Shown here piece after piece: positions 55,428 to 63,641 of a stretch of DNA of 64,000 bases. The notes under the pieces are model-generated. The model worked only from the letters and a program-made list of their open reading frames with translations. It was not told where the DNA came from and did not search any database. Where the stretch lies: contig NYSS01000026.1 of assembly GCA_002683135.1 (NCBI GenBank), forward strand, positions 1-64,000. Direction: 5' to 3'. Made by a program: the position numbers and the translations under genes. This DNA comes from Planctomycetota bacterium (GTDB taxonomy: Bacteria; Planctomycetota; GCA-002687715). Positions within the stretch are counted from its first letter, which is position 1. Each line of letters starts with the position of its first letter.

Positions 55428-56039
55428 ATGGATGTGGTTCACGGATTTCCGGGGTCGGCCAAGCAGGCGTCGGATGGGAACGCCTCCCGGGCATTGGAGG
55501 ACCTGCATTACATCCGGCGGTGCCTGGAGAACGCGGGGTCATTTACCGGTGTGCCCGGGCTCGGGGGCATGCTCGTCGGCTTGAGCGCGCTGGTCGCGAC
55601 GGGTGTGGCCTCAGTCCAGGGGTCGAACGACGCGTGGGTCCAGGTATGGATCGTTGAGGCCTTCGTCGCGCTGGTCATCGGGGTCGTGTTCATGATCCGG
55701 AAGGCGCGGTTCGCTGGGGTGTCTCTCGCCCGCGGGCCGGGGCTGCGGTTTGGCCTCAGCCTGGTGCCGCCCGCGCTCGCTGCGGTGGCCGTGACCATCG
55801 CCCTTGTGCAGATCGGGGCGTACGGAGTGCTCCCGGGGCTGTGGCTGCTGCTCTACGGGACCTCGGTCATCACCGGCGGTGCATTTTCGGTCCGCATCGT
55901 GTCGTTCATGGGGGCTTCATTCATGGCTCTGGGGACCGTGGCCTTGTTCTTCTCCATGCGTGACGTCTTCATGGGGGTTGGATTCGGGGGACTCCATATC
56001 GTCTTCGGGTGGATCATTCGGAGGCGCCACGGTGGTTAG
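55428..56039 (+). CDS. Integral membrane protein of unknown function
   Basis: 203 residues. A polar N-terminus of about 35 residues is followed by about six hydrophobic segments. No known domain. It is ten bases before a winged-helix regulator. A membrane protein plus small regulator of this type is a common pair in many genomes, usually with the regulator controlling its own operon. Begins directly after the promoter at 55391-55420. Confidence 0.65.
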   Translation: MDVVHGFPGSAKQASDGNASRALEDLHYIRRCLENAGSFTGVPGLGGMLVGLSALVATGVASVQGSNDAWVQVWIVEAFVALVIGVVFMIRKARFAGVSLARGPGLRFGLSLVPPALAAVAVTIALVQIGAYGVLPGLWLLLYGTSVITGGAFSVRIVSFMGASFMALGTVALFFSMRDVFMGVGFGGLHIVFGWIIRRRHGG

Positions 56040-56049
56040 GGGGAGGGGC

Positions 56050-56427
56050 ATGACAAAGTCGGCAAGTGTCCGTCGGGGCGGACGTCGTGCGGTGAAGGTC
56101 AAGGGGGCCGTTCGGGTTCCCGGGCAGGAGGAGCCATCGGACGTCGATCGCCTGGTCCACGAGCCCATGCGCTTGGGGATCATGAGCACGTTGGTCGTCA
56201 ACGAGAGCCTGAGCTTCAATGATCTAAAGGGAATACTGAACGCGACCGACGGAAACCTGAGCGTCCATGCTCGCCGACTCGAAGAGGCTGGGTACGTTGC
56301 CTGCAGCAAGGGATTCGAGGGGCGGGTGCCCCGCACCGACTACAGGTTGACGGCGATCGGCCGTAAGGCGCTCGATCGATATCTGGACCACATGGAAGCG
56401 CTGATCAAGGCGACCCGCACCGGGTGA
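56050..56427 (+). CDS. Winged-helix transcriptional regulator (PadR/MarR-like)
   Basis: 125 residues. After a basic N-terminus of about 25 residues the winged helix is clear: [54 protein letters not shown], with the wing at [18 protein letters not shown]. It is close to the single-domain regulators found beside small membrane proteins. It lies ten bases after the membrane protein gene and 16 before uppS, so the three may share a transcript. Confidence 0.85.
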   Translation: MTKSASVRRGGRRAVKVKGAVRVPGQEEPSDVDRLVHEPMRLGIMSTLVVNESLSFNDLKGILNATDGNLSVHARRLEEAGYVACSKGFEGRVPRTDYRLTAIGRKALDRYLDHMEALIKATRTG

Positions 56428-56443
56428 CGAAGAAGATTGGCGG

Positions 56444-57190
56444 ATGACAGCCGATAGCTATCGGAGTACGGGTCAGTCAAGGAAGGTGAGAGTGTCGCCC
56501 TTGCACGTTGCGTTGATCATGGATGGAAATGGCCGATGGGCGCGAGCTCGCGGTCTCCCTCGGGTCGAGGGGCATCGCCGGGGGGCGGACGTCGTGCGTG
56601 AGCTCGTCGAGTCGGCTCCGGATCTCGGAGTTGGGACCCTATCCCTGTACGCGTTCTCCTCGGACAACTGGAAGCGGCCGGAGCGGGAGGTCGCGTTCCT
56701 GATGGCCCTGTTCCGCACATTCCTCTGCCGTGAGCGACGGCGCTGCGTCAAGGAGGGCGTGCGGGTCAGCGTGGTGGGGCGCCGGGATCGGTTGTCCGCT
56801 GGACTGGTGCGAGAGATCGAACGCACCGAGTCTGCCACCCGCGAGGGACGCGTCTTGAGCCTCCGCATTTGCGTCGACTATTCGGCGCGTGACCGCATCG
56901 TCGCCGCGGCCGACCTGATGGCCCGCGACGGCAAGTGCGGACGTGACGCATTCGCCCGTGCGCTTGGCCAATCGGGGCAAGAGAAGAGTCCGAGCCCGGA
57001 CGTGGACTTGCTGGTTCGGACGGGCGGAGAGCAGCGCCTCTCGGATTTCTTGCTTTGGGAGTGCGCGTACGCGGAGCTGCTGTTCGTCGAGCAAATGTGG
57101 CCTGAGTTCGGGAAGGACTCGCTGGGCCGCGCCATCGACGCATTCGGCGAGCGCGAACGTCGCTTCGGGACCGTGCCCGTCGTCTCCTGA
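56444..57190 (+). CDS. uppS: Undecaprenyl pyrophosphate synthase (isoprenyl transferase)
   Basis: 248 residues, or 232 if it starts at GTG 56492, which has an AAGGTG-type site just upstream. Makes the C55 lipid carrier for peptidoglycan and other polymers by cis-condensation of isopentenyl diphosphate. Catalytic Asp27 is in [20 protein letters not shown] and [27 protein letters not shown] are intact family motifs. It is a lone copy here; the cdsA and dxr genes that often follow are not present. Confidence 0.93.
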   Translation: MTADSYRSTGQSRKVRVSPLHVALIMDGNGRWARARGLPRVEGHRRGADVVRELVESAPDLGVGTLSLYAFSSDNWKRPEREVAFLMALFRTFLCRERRRCVKEGVRVSVVGRRDRLSAGLVREIERTESATREGRVLSLRICVDYSARDRIVAAADLMARDGKCGRDAFARALGQSGQEKSPSPDVDLLVRTGGEQRLSDFLLWECAYAELLFVEQMWPEFGKDSLGRAIDAFGERERRFGTVPVVS

Positions 57191-57337
57191 GCGATTTCCT
57201 ACAGCGACGCATCAGGATGGCTCATGGGCGTCCGCCGGGCCGCTGGTCGACCTGGGCGGTTGCGTGATCAGGTGAGGCGCGGCGCACCCCTGGTAGTGTA
57301 ACCCCCCCGGGGCGCGGATCCGTGGCCCCGGTGCCAT

Positions 57338-59164
57338 ATGAGTGGTTGGAAGAAGAGCCTGCAGGGGGCCGCGCTCGTCGCCCTCGCCTTGGTCGTTGGC
57401 CTGCCGGCGATCACGGGCGGTTTGATCCGCGACGACTACCTGTACACCACCCACGATCCGCACGTGACCGAGCCCGTCGGGTTCGCGACGTTGTTGTCTT
57501 CACCGCTGTGGCCGTACGAGGACGTCGGTCTCTACCGGCCGCTGACGACGGCGTCACTGCGCCTGGACTTTCTCCTCAGCCAGACGCTCGGCACGCCGAT
57601 CACCGGTGAGCGGGCCCTCGTTCCCCACGTTCACAACTTATTGCTCAACGGGATCGGTGCTGCGCTGCTCTTCCTGACGTTGCTGCGTCTCGGGGTGCCG
57701 GCGGCGGGGGCGTTCGTTGCGGCAGCGGTGTTCGCCGTGCATCCTGCGCGTTCAGAGGCGTTCCTGTGGATAAGCGGTCGAGCGGAATGCCTGATGACGG
57801 CCTTCGCGTTGGGGGCGGTGTTGATCGTCCTGGGTGGCACGTCGTGGTGGCGGCTCTTCGCAGCGGGGGCGTGCGCGTCGTGTGCTTTCCTGGCCAAGGA
57901 ACAGGGCGCGTGCTTGCTCGTCCTCGTGCCCCTGGCGCCTGCCCTGACCCGGAGGGACCGGGGCCGCGTGCTCGCGGTCATGGCCATGGCCATCGTCCCG
58001 TGGCTCGTGGTGCGCTACGGAGTGCTGGGCACCCTTGGCCCGACGGGTTCGCAACAGACCATGCTGGGTGCGGGGGGCGGCGCCATGCTCCTGCACGGCA
58101 TGGGTTGGCTTGGTCGCTACGCGCTGCTTCTCGTTTGGCCCGACCCCTTACTGCACGAATACGATGAGCCAGCGGCGGCGGACTGGCTGGGCATGGCGGT
58201 GGCGGGGTGCGTTGCCCTGGCGTCGGTGATCGCCTGGCGCCGCCGCGGGGCGCCAGGTTTCGCGTGCGCGTTGTTCGTGCTCCCGCTGCTGCCGGCGCTG
58301 AACCTGCTGCATCGAACGAGCGAACCATTCGCGGAGCGCTTCCTGGCTCTGCCAGCTGCCGGTGCCCTCGCCTGGTTCGCCGTGGTGTTCCCCTGGGAGC
58401 GCCTGCGGCGTCCCAGACTCCTCACCTATGCGGCGCTGGTCTTACTCTTGACCGCCGCCGTGCGGACAGGCATCCGGGCATCCGACTACAAGGACGAGGC
58501 AACCCTGTTCGCGGCCCAGATGCAGGTCGCTCCGGGAGAGGCCGCGTCTTGGGGCTTGTGGGGCCAGCTTGGGGTGCGCGGGGGTGATCTCGCTGCGGCG
58601 TGTTCACGCTTCGCTCGTGCGGTGGAGCTGGCTCCGGACGGTTACCGCTGGCGCATTGAGCGGGCCGACGCCCTCTTCAAACGCGCCAGCGCGATGGAGA
58701 CGCTGGATCAGGTGTCGCTCCGTGAAGCCGCGCGCGAATTGTCCGTCGTGGTGGAACGATGGCCGATGATCGGTCCGGCGTGGTCGCTCTTGGGATCAGT
58801 AGAGGCGACGGCCGGCAATGTGGCCGTCGCCGAGGCGGCGCTGCGGCGCGCGGCCGCGCTGGAGCCACGGGATTGGCGCGCTTCGTGGCGCCTGGCGAAT
58901 ATCTTGATGAGCAGTGGGCGGGCAGGCGAGGCGCGGAGCGTCGTGACGTCCCTTGTCGCGTCGTTGGACGACGCGGCCCGGCGTCGCCCCTGGGATTTTC
59001 AGCCGCTCGCCGCGGCGGGGCGTGTCCTCTTGGATTCGGCGCAGCCCCAGGCCGCGCTCATGCGCCTTCGTGGTGCCCGGCGCCGAGCGTTGCGCGCCCA
59101 GGACACGGCGCAGATCGACGAGTTGCTCCGTCGCGCGGCCGGCCAGCGGCCAGCGGTGAGGTAG
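57338..59164 (+). CDS. Polytopic membrane protein with C-terminal TPRs (TMTC-like)
   Basis: 608 residues. About ten to twelve hydrophobic segments up to 385, then TPR-like helices to the end. The membrane part resembles the TMTC group of glycosyltransferase-C-fold proteins: GLIRDDYLYTTHDPHV (with an acidic pair in the first loop), YRPLTTASLRLDFLLSQ and AVFAVHPARSEAFLWISGRAE. TMTC-type proteins transfer mannose in eukaryotes; bacterial relatives are unproven. A polyprenyl-linked sugar donor is an inference that fits with uppS upstream (147 bases). Confidence 0.75.
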   Translation: MSGWKKSLQGAALVALALVVGLPAITGGLIRDDYLYTTHDPHVTEPVGFATLLSSPLWPYEDVGLYRPLTTASLRLDFLLSQTLGTPITGERALVPHVHNLLLNGIGAALLFLTLLRLGVPAAGAFVAAAVFAVHPARSEAFLWISGRAECLMTAFALGAVLIVLGGTSWWRLFAAGACASCAFLAKEQGACLLVLVPLAPALTRRDRGRVLAVMAMAIVPWLVVRYGVLGTLGPTGSQQTMLGAGGGAMLLHGMGWLGRYALLLVWPDPLLHEYDEPAAADWLGMAVAGCVALASVIAWRRRGAPGFACALFVLPLLPALNLLHRTSEPFAERFLALPAAGALAWFAVVFPWERLRRPRLLTYAALVLLLTAAVRTGIRASDYKDEATLFAAQMQVAPGEAASWGLWGQLGVRGGDLAAACSRFARAVELAPDGYRWRIERADALFKRASAMETLDQVSLREAARELSVVVERWPMIGPAWSLLGSVEATAGNVAVAEAALRRAAALEPRDWRASWRLANILMSSGRAGEARSVVTSLVASLDDAARRRPWDFQPLAAAGRVLLDSAQPQAALMRLRGARRRALRAQDTAQIDELLRRAAGQRPAVR

Positions 59165-59167
59165 GAT
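59162..59167 (+). promoter_or_regulatory. Candidate -10 element (TAGGAT) of the PDZ-thioredoxin selenoprotein gene
   Basis: TAGGAT ends seven bases before the ATG at 59175, so the transcript may be leaderless. The stop of the upstream TMTC-like gene (TAG, 59162-59164) is part of the hexamer. The same hexamer with similar spacing recurs before 60080. Confidence 0.35.
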
Positions 59168-59174
59168 CGGCGCT

Positions 59175-60014
59175 ATGCGTTGCATGGTCATCCTCGTGTG
59201 CCTCCTGATCGTCACGGCGGCGTCGGCCCAGAACCCGGGTGTCCTCGGGGCGGTGCTCGGGAGCGATGGGCGCGACGTGGTGGTGCGCCGGGTGCTCGAT
59301 CGGAGCCCTGCTCGCGTTGCCGGGCTGCGGCCTGGTGACCGGTTGATGATGGTGGGCGAGGACCTCGTCCGTAACCCGCAGGACGCCCGGGCACGGTTGT
59401 ACCGGCTGGCGCCGGGGAGCATGGCTCGGCTGGCTGTGGTCCGCGGCGAGGAACGCCACGTCTTCGACGCGAAGATGACTGATTGGAAGACCGCGTCGTC
59501 GCTCGTGAAGTGGCGGGGCAAGGCGCTCGAAGCGGGAGTTGGGGCTCCCGCCTGGTGGGCTGAGCGTTGGGACCTGCCGGGTGGGGCCCGTGTCCCGCCG
59601 ACCCGGGAGTCCACCAAAGGCAAGGTCGTGTGCCTGTTCGTCTACCAGGCGTTGTGACCGCATTGCGAGAGACGGGGGTTCCCCGTCCACGTTGCGCAGG
59701 AAGCGGATTACCGCGATGACGCCGGGATCGTATTCGTGAACTTGCACGCGGTGGCGGAGGCCCACAATCGGAACACTTTTGATGTCGCGGTGAAGAAGGC
59801 TCGGGCAGCGGGCTCGAAGTCCGCCGTGCTCGAGGATGTCCGGATTGACGGGATGGGGCGTTCGGAGGCCTGGCGCCTTTACCGCATGCGATGGTCGCCG
59901 TGGACCATCGTGATCGGCAAGAAGGGCGAGCTTCTTTACAACGGGAACACGCCGGCGGAGTCGGCGCTTCGGGAAATCCTGCGCAAGGCCCTGGGCCGCA
60001 AGCGGCGCCGCTAG
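59175..60014 (+). CDS. Secreted PDZ-thioredoxin selenoprotein (UGA at codon 161 read as Sec)
   Basis: 279 residues with selenocysteine at 161, encoded by TGA at 59655-59657. Signal peptide MRCMVILVCLLIVTAASAQ; PDZ domain about 20-105 (RSPARVAGLRPGDRLMMVGED); thioredoxin-like domain about 130-279. Frame and family sequence continue across the TGA: KGKVVCLFVYQAL, then U161-P162-H163-C164, which is the DsbA-style CPHC motif with Sec in place of the first Cys. The cis-Pro region SPWTIVIGKKGELLYNG follows near residue 240. A SECIS-like hairpin is correctly spaced. Expected to act as a thiol:disulfide or peroxide-handling enzyme in the periplasm, with PDZ for partner binding. Without Sec insertion only a 160-residue truncated form would be made. 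Confidence 0.85.
59671..59687 (+). promoter_or_regulatory. Bacterial SECIS-like hairpin of the PDZ-thioredoxin selenoprotein
   Basis: GACGGG (59671-59676) pairs with CCCGTC (59682-59687) around the loop GGTTC. The loop begins 19 bases after the TGA. Bacterial SECIS elements need a G in the first two loop positions at this kind of distance, and this one has GGU. A lower stem is less certain. Confidence 0.7.
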
Positions 60015-60065
60015 CGGACCGAAGCGCACCGTCGCAAACAGCGGGGCCGTCGCGGCCGGTTTCTG

Positions 60066-60071
60066 TAGGAT
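60066..60071 (+). promoter_or_regulatory. Candidate -10 element (TAGGAT) before the small gene at 60080
   Basis: TAGGAT lies eight bases before the GTG at 60080, the same hexamer as before 59175. The hexamer is followed by CGGC in both places. Spacing suggests a leaderless transcript. Confidence 0.35.
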
Positions 60072-60079
60072 CGGCCCCC

Positions 60080-60325
60080 GTGAATGTCATCACGCCACAG
60101 CAGGTCGGGCGCGTTTTGCAGGCCATCGACCAGATGGGGCTGCATCGAGAGGCCGTGCGGATCCCTCTGGAGACCGTGCCGGGAGGTGCTGTCGCGATTG
60201 AGGCAGGCGCCGCGGTGATCGAAGTCCCGTCGGATGTAGATCTCGAGGTGTGGCTCTCCGAGCTCCCGGCTCGGCTGCGCGCGATCCCGGGATCCGAAGG
60301 GCTGCGCGAGGCGGAAGAGCTCTAA
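60080..60325 (+). CDS. Small protein of unknown function
   Basis: 81 residues beginning with GTG: VNVITPQQVGRVLQAIDQMGLHREAV, then a beta-rich part with VPGGAVAIEAGAAVIEVPSD, ending in an acidic EAEEL. No domain recognised and no signal or membrane segment. Its codon use matches the neighbours, and the same -10-like hexamer as the upstream gene precedes it, which supports it being real. The 244-base gap after it (60326-60569) holds a possible -10 (TAGACT, 60505-60510) for the M20 gene and nothing else I can recognise. Confidence 0.5.
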   Translation: MNVITPQQVGRVLQAIDQMGLHREAVRIPLETVPGGAVAIEAGAAVIEVPSDVDLEVWLSELPARLRAIPGSEGLREAEEL

Positions 60326-60569
60326 TCGGCATCTTCGCGTGGGTCGTCCTCGTGGGATGGGCCTGGCGCAGGCCGGTCCTCTCGGGATAGGACGACGAAC
60401 CTCCCCACGGGCGCATGGCGATTTCATCTCTCCTTGGCGATCTCAAGCCCACGGGACGGCTACCAGCGGACATCCCGGGGATCGGCAAGCGGGGCGATGG
60501 TCGGTAGACTCCATCCTGCGCGTGCTGCTGCGCGTTTTCACCTCCGCCCTTCTTTAGAAGAGAACCCCG

Positions 60570-61979
60570 ATGGACTCCTCCGCCGTCACCGCGCTCGTTG
60601 ACAAGACCTGGGACGATTCGATCCTCCCGGTGATCACTGAATACATCGCGATCCCCAACAAGTCGCCGCTGTTTGATCCTGACTGGAAGGCAAACGGGCA
60701 CATGGATCGAGCGGTCGAGTTGATCGCTGGCTGGTGCAGGGAGCAGCCGATCGAAGGGATGACGCTCGATGTCGTCGAGCTTGAAGGCCGCACCCCGCTG
60801 ATCTTCATGGATATCCCCGGCGAAGGTGATGACTGCGTGGTCCTGTACGGGCACCTGGACAAGCAGCCGGAGATGGAGGGATGGAACGAGGGGCTCGGCC
60901 CGTGGATCCCCGTGCGCGACGGCGACAAGCTGTACGGACGTGGGGGCGCCGATGACGGTTATTCGGCGTTCGCTTCACTGACCGCGATCCGGGCCCTGCG
61001 CGCAGCCGGCGGCAAACACGCTCGGTGCGTCGTGATCATCGAGGGTTGTGAGGAGTCGGGCAGCTACGACCTGCCGTATTACATCGACCATCTTCAAGAT
61101 CGGATCGGCAAGCCCAGCTTGGTGATCTGTCTCGACTCAGGGTGCGGCAACTACGACCAGCTTTGGTGCACGACCTCGCTGCGGGGCATCGTCTCGGGAG
61201 ACCTGGAGGTGCGGGTGCTCGGCGAGGGCGTCCACTCGGGGGACGCGTCAGGGATTGTTCCATCTTCCTTCCGTGTCTTGCGGGAGCTGCTTGATCGGGT
61301 CGACGACGTGGGCAGCGGCGAGGTCCTGATCGATGCCCTCAAGGTGGAGATCCCCGAGCAGCGGGCGGAGCAGGCAGACGTGGCCGCCCGGGTCCTCGGT
61401 GACGATGTGTTCGACAAGTTCCCCTGGGCAGAGGGGATGACCCCGGTCGCGACCGGTCGCGACGCGGTCCTCAATCGGACCTGGCGACCGTCGCTCTCGA
61501 TCACCGGCGTAGAGGGGATGCCCGCCCTGCAGGACGCGGGCAACGTGCTGCGGCCCCGGACGACCGTGAAGCTGTCGATGCGCATTCCACCGATGGTGGA
61601 CGCGGACGCGGCGACCCGGGCTTTGAAGGAGGCTCTGGAGAGCGACCCGCCTTACGGTGCCCAGGTGTCCTTTCACGCGGAGAAGGGCGCCGCGGGCTGG
61701 AACGCTCCGCCGCTCGCCCCGTGGCTCGAGGAGGCTGTGGAGTCCGCGTCGCAGACATACTTCGGCAGGGAGTCTGTCTGGATGGGTGAGGGCGGAACCA
61801 TCCCATTCATGGGGATGCTGGGGGAGAAGTTCCCCGAGGCGCAGTTCATGATCACCGGACTCCTCGGTCCCGGCTCCAATGCCCACGGTCCGAACGAGTT
61901 CCTGCACGTTCCGTGCGGCAAGAAGCTGACGGCCAGCGTCGCTCATGTACTGGGTGAGCACTTCAAGATCCGCGGCTGA
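60570..61979 (+). CDS. M20-family metallopeptidase (dipeptidase-like)
   Basis: 469 residues. Zinc-dependent peptidase that cleaves dipeptides or related amides. Metal and catalytic residues: His95 and Asp97 in LYGHLDKQPE, Asp128 in YGRGGADDGYS, Glu161-Glu162 in EGCEESGSYD, and a late His in LLGPGSNAHGPNEF. The lid domain is at about 205-370. Cytoplasmic, no signal peptide. Family members of this length are often annotated as carnosinase- or ArgE-like. Upstream TAGACT at 60505-60510 may be its -10. Confidence 0.9.
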   Translation: MDSSAVTALVDKTWDDSILPVITEYIAIPNKSPLFDPDWKANGHMDRAVELIAGWCREQPIEGMTLDVVELEGRTPLIFMDIPGEGDDCVVLYGHLDKQPEMEGWNEGLGPWIPVRDGDKLYGRGGADDGYSAFASLTAIRALRAAGGKHARCVVIIEGCEESGSYDLPYYIDHLQDRIGKPSLVICLDSGCGNYDQLWCTTSLRGIVSGDLEVRVLGEGVHSGDASGIVPSSFRVLRELLDRVDDVGSGEVLIDALKVEIPEQRAEQADVAARVLGDDVFDKFPWAEGMTPVATGRDAVLNRTWRPSLSITGVEGMPALQDAGNVLRPRTTVKLSMRIPPMVDADAATRALKEALESDPPYGAQVSFHAEKGAAGWNAPPLAPWLEEAVESASQTYFGRESVWMGEGGTIPFMGMLGEKFPEAQFMITGLLGPGSNAHGPNEFLHVPCGKKLTASVAHVLGEHFKIRG

Positions 61980-62054
61980 TCCGCGGTATGGCTCTCATCC
62001 CGCGCCTCCCCGAGGGCTCAGCGGCTCCTCGGGTGCTGGCGTTCGAGGTTCCGG

Positions 62055-63029
62055 TTGCGTTGCTCGTGGTTGATCCCCGTCCGTGACGGAGGGCTGTGGC
62101 TCGCCGAGGCGGTGCAGTCCGCGCGGGAGCAGTGCTCGCCCGAGGACGAGGTCGTGGTTGTCGACGACGGGAGCACGGATGGGGCCGCTGATGCCTTGCC
62201 AACGGATGTGCGGCTGGTTCAGCAGGCGCCGCTGGGGATCGCCGTTGCGCTGGAGGCTGGTCGGCGGATGTGTCGTGGCCGCTATATCCTGCGACTCGAC
62301 GCGGATGATCGTGCGCTACCGGGTCGGTTGGAGCACCAGGTCGCCGCGCTTGACGGGGAGCCCGGGCTAGGGGCCGTCGGCGGTCGGGCCCGCCTATTCG
62401 TCGAGCATGGGGCGCCACCGGAAGGGATGGCTCGTTACGTGGAGTGGGTCAACGGCCTGCGGGACCCCCACCCGCAGCTCCTGGTCGAAAGCCCCCTGTT
62501 TCATCCGGCGGTCGCGATGCGTGCGAGCGCCGTGGAGGAGGTCGGTGGGTATCGGGACGAGGACCGGCCTGAAGACTATGACCTGTGGCTGCGCCTGGTC
62601 AGCGGGGGGTGGCGCCTCGCCAACCTGGAGCGGGAAGTCACCGCCATTCGGGACCATGACGGGCGCCTCACGCGCACGGACCCCCGCTATCGGCGGGAGG
62701 CGTTCGACAGGTGTCGGCGGGATCACCTGCGGGCGACCGCGCTGCGTCGTCCCCGGCGGGTGGTGCTGTGGGCGGGGAGCAAGGGGGGGCGTCCGTGGCT
62801 TCGCTGGCTGAAAGATGGGGGGCATGGCATCCCCGCGATCATCGACGTCGCCGACGGCGATGACCGCCAGGGCATCGCTGTGCGGAGACCGGAGGCCTTG
62901 CGTGACCTGGTCTTTGACGTCCTCCTCGTCGCCGTCGGCCGCCGGGGCGCTCGGGGACTCATCCGGCGCCGCATCGCCGAGCTGCGCCCCGACCTGGTGG
63001 AGGGGCGGGATTGGTGGGCCGTGCTATGA
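62055..63029 (+). CDS. Family 2 glycosyltransferase with extra C-terminal nucleotide-fold-like domain
   Basis: 324 residues starting at TTG (MRCSWLIPVRDGG), the only start that leads directly into the family sequence. GT-A fold: VVVVDDGSTDGAADAL, the metal-binding LRLDADDRALPGRLEHQV, and the EDYDLWLRL motif. The C-terminal 90 residues (RRVVLWAGSKGGRPWLRWLKDGG, then IIDVADGDDRQGIAVRRPEAL) resemble a small Rossmann-like domain. Transfers a sugar from a nucleotide donor to an unknown acceptor at the membrane face. It converges on the NUDIX gene. Confidence 0.88.
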   Translation: MRCSWLIPVRDGGLWLAEAVQSAREQCSPEDEVVVVDDGSTDGAADALPTDVRLVQQAPLGIAVALEAGRRMCRGRYILRLDADDRALPGRLEHQVAALDGEPGLGAVGGRARLFVEHGAPPEGMARYVEWVNGLRDPHPQLLVESPLFHPAVAMRASAVEEVGGYRDEDRPEDYDLWLRLVSGGWRLANLEREVTAIRDHDGRLTRTDPRYRREAFDRCRRDHLRATALRRPRRVVLWAGSKGGRPWLRWLKDGGHGIPAIIDVADGDDRQGIAVRRPEALRDLVFDVLLVAVGRRGARGLIRRRIAELRPDLVEGRDWWAVL

Positions 63030-63053
63030 GTGCGATGGGCCGTCGGCCCGTTG

Positions 63054-63608
63054 TCATTGGCTGCGCAGATCGAGGACGTGGGAGAGCGCGGTGATGCAGA
63101 GGGCATGGCTGATTGCCCCCGAACGGATCGCCTCCATCACCTGCTCGGTGGACATGACCTCGACGGCGATGTCCTCTCCGGGGTCGAGGTCCTGATCACC
63201 GGCGGGGACCGCGCCTTCGGCGAGAAAATGCCAGCACCGATTGTCCTGGTAGGCGGGGTTAGGAGCGACCGAGCCAAGGGATGTCCATCGGGCCGCTGCG
63301 TAGCCGGTCTCCTCTTCGAGCTCTCGGACGGCCGAGCTCTCCGGCGTCTCGCCCGGGTCGATCAGCCCACCGGGGATCTCGAGCTCCACGCGCTCGGTGC
63401 CGAACCGGTACTGGCGGATCATGACCAGCTCACGCTCCGGGGTGAACGCGACGACGTTGACCCAGTCGGGGGTCTCGCAGACGACCCGTTCCATCTGCGC
63501 TCGGGTGCGGGGATTTTGAACCATGTCCCACCGCGGGCGGAAGACGTGGAGGTCTTCCCCGTGCCGGGACGCGATGCGAGGCCAGGGCTGGATCGTGGGC
63601 GCGGTCAT
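63054..63608 (-). CDS. NUDIX hydrolase (ADP-ribose pyrophosphatase-like)
   Basis: 184 residues from ATG 63608. The Nudix box G-x5-E-x7-REUxEExGU is complete at about 80-102 (GGLIDPGETPESSAVRELEEETG). The sequence RQYRFGTERVELEIPGG before it is typical of ADP-ribose or NDP-sugar pyrophosphatases. Cytoplasmic house-cleaning enzyme. Starts 33 bases away from the divergent DUF692-like gene. Confidence 0.92.
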   Translation of the reverse strand: MTAPTIQPWPRIASRHGEDLHVFRPRWDMVQNPRTRAQMERVVCETPDWVNVVAFTPERELVMIRQYRFGTERVELEIPGGLIDPGETPESSAVRELEEETGYAAARWTSLGSVAPNPAYQDNRCWHFLAEGAVPAGDQDLDPGEDIAVEVMSTEQVMEAIRSGAISHALCITALSHVLDLRSQ

Positions 63609-63641
63609 GTCTTTCCCCCGTGATGAGCGCTCTCTCATAAC

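Noticed and set aside
59175-59657. PDZ protein of 160 residues ending at TGA, with a separate ORF at 59736
   Set aside because: Both lie in one frame, and the joined sequence gives a thioredoxin domain with UPHC at the active site plus a hairpin.
60326-60569. Possible gene or RNA in the 244-base gap before the M20 gene
   Set aside because: No frame shows a plausible protein, and no tRNA-like or strong hairpin structure is visible by eye; only a TAGACT hexamer stands out.
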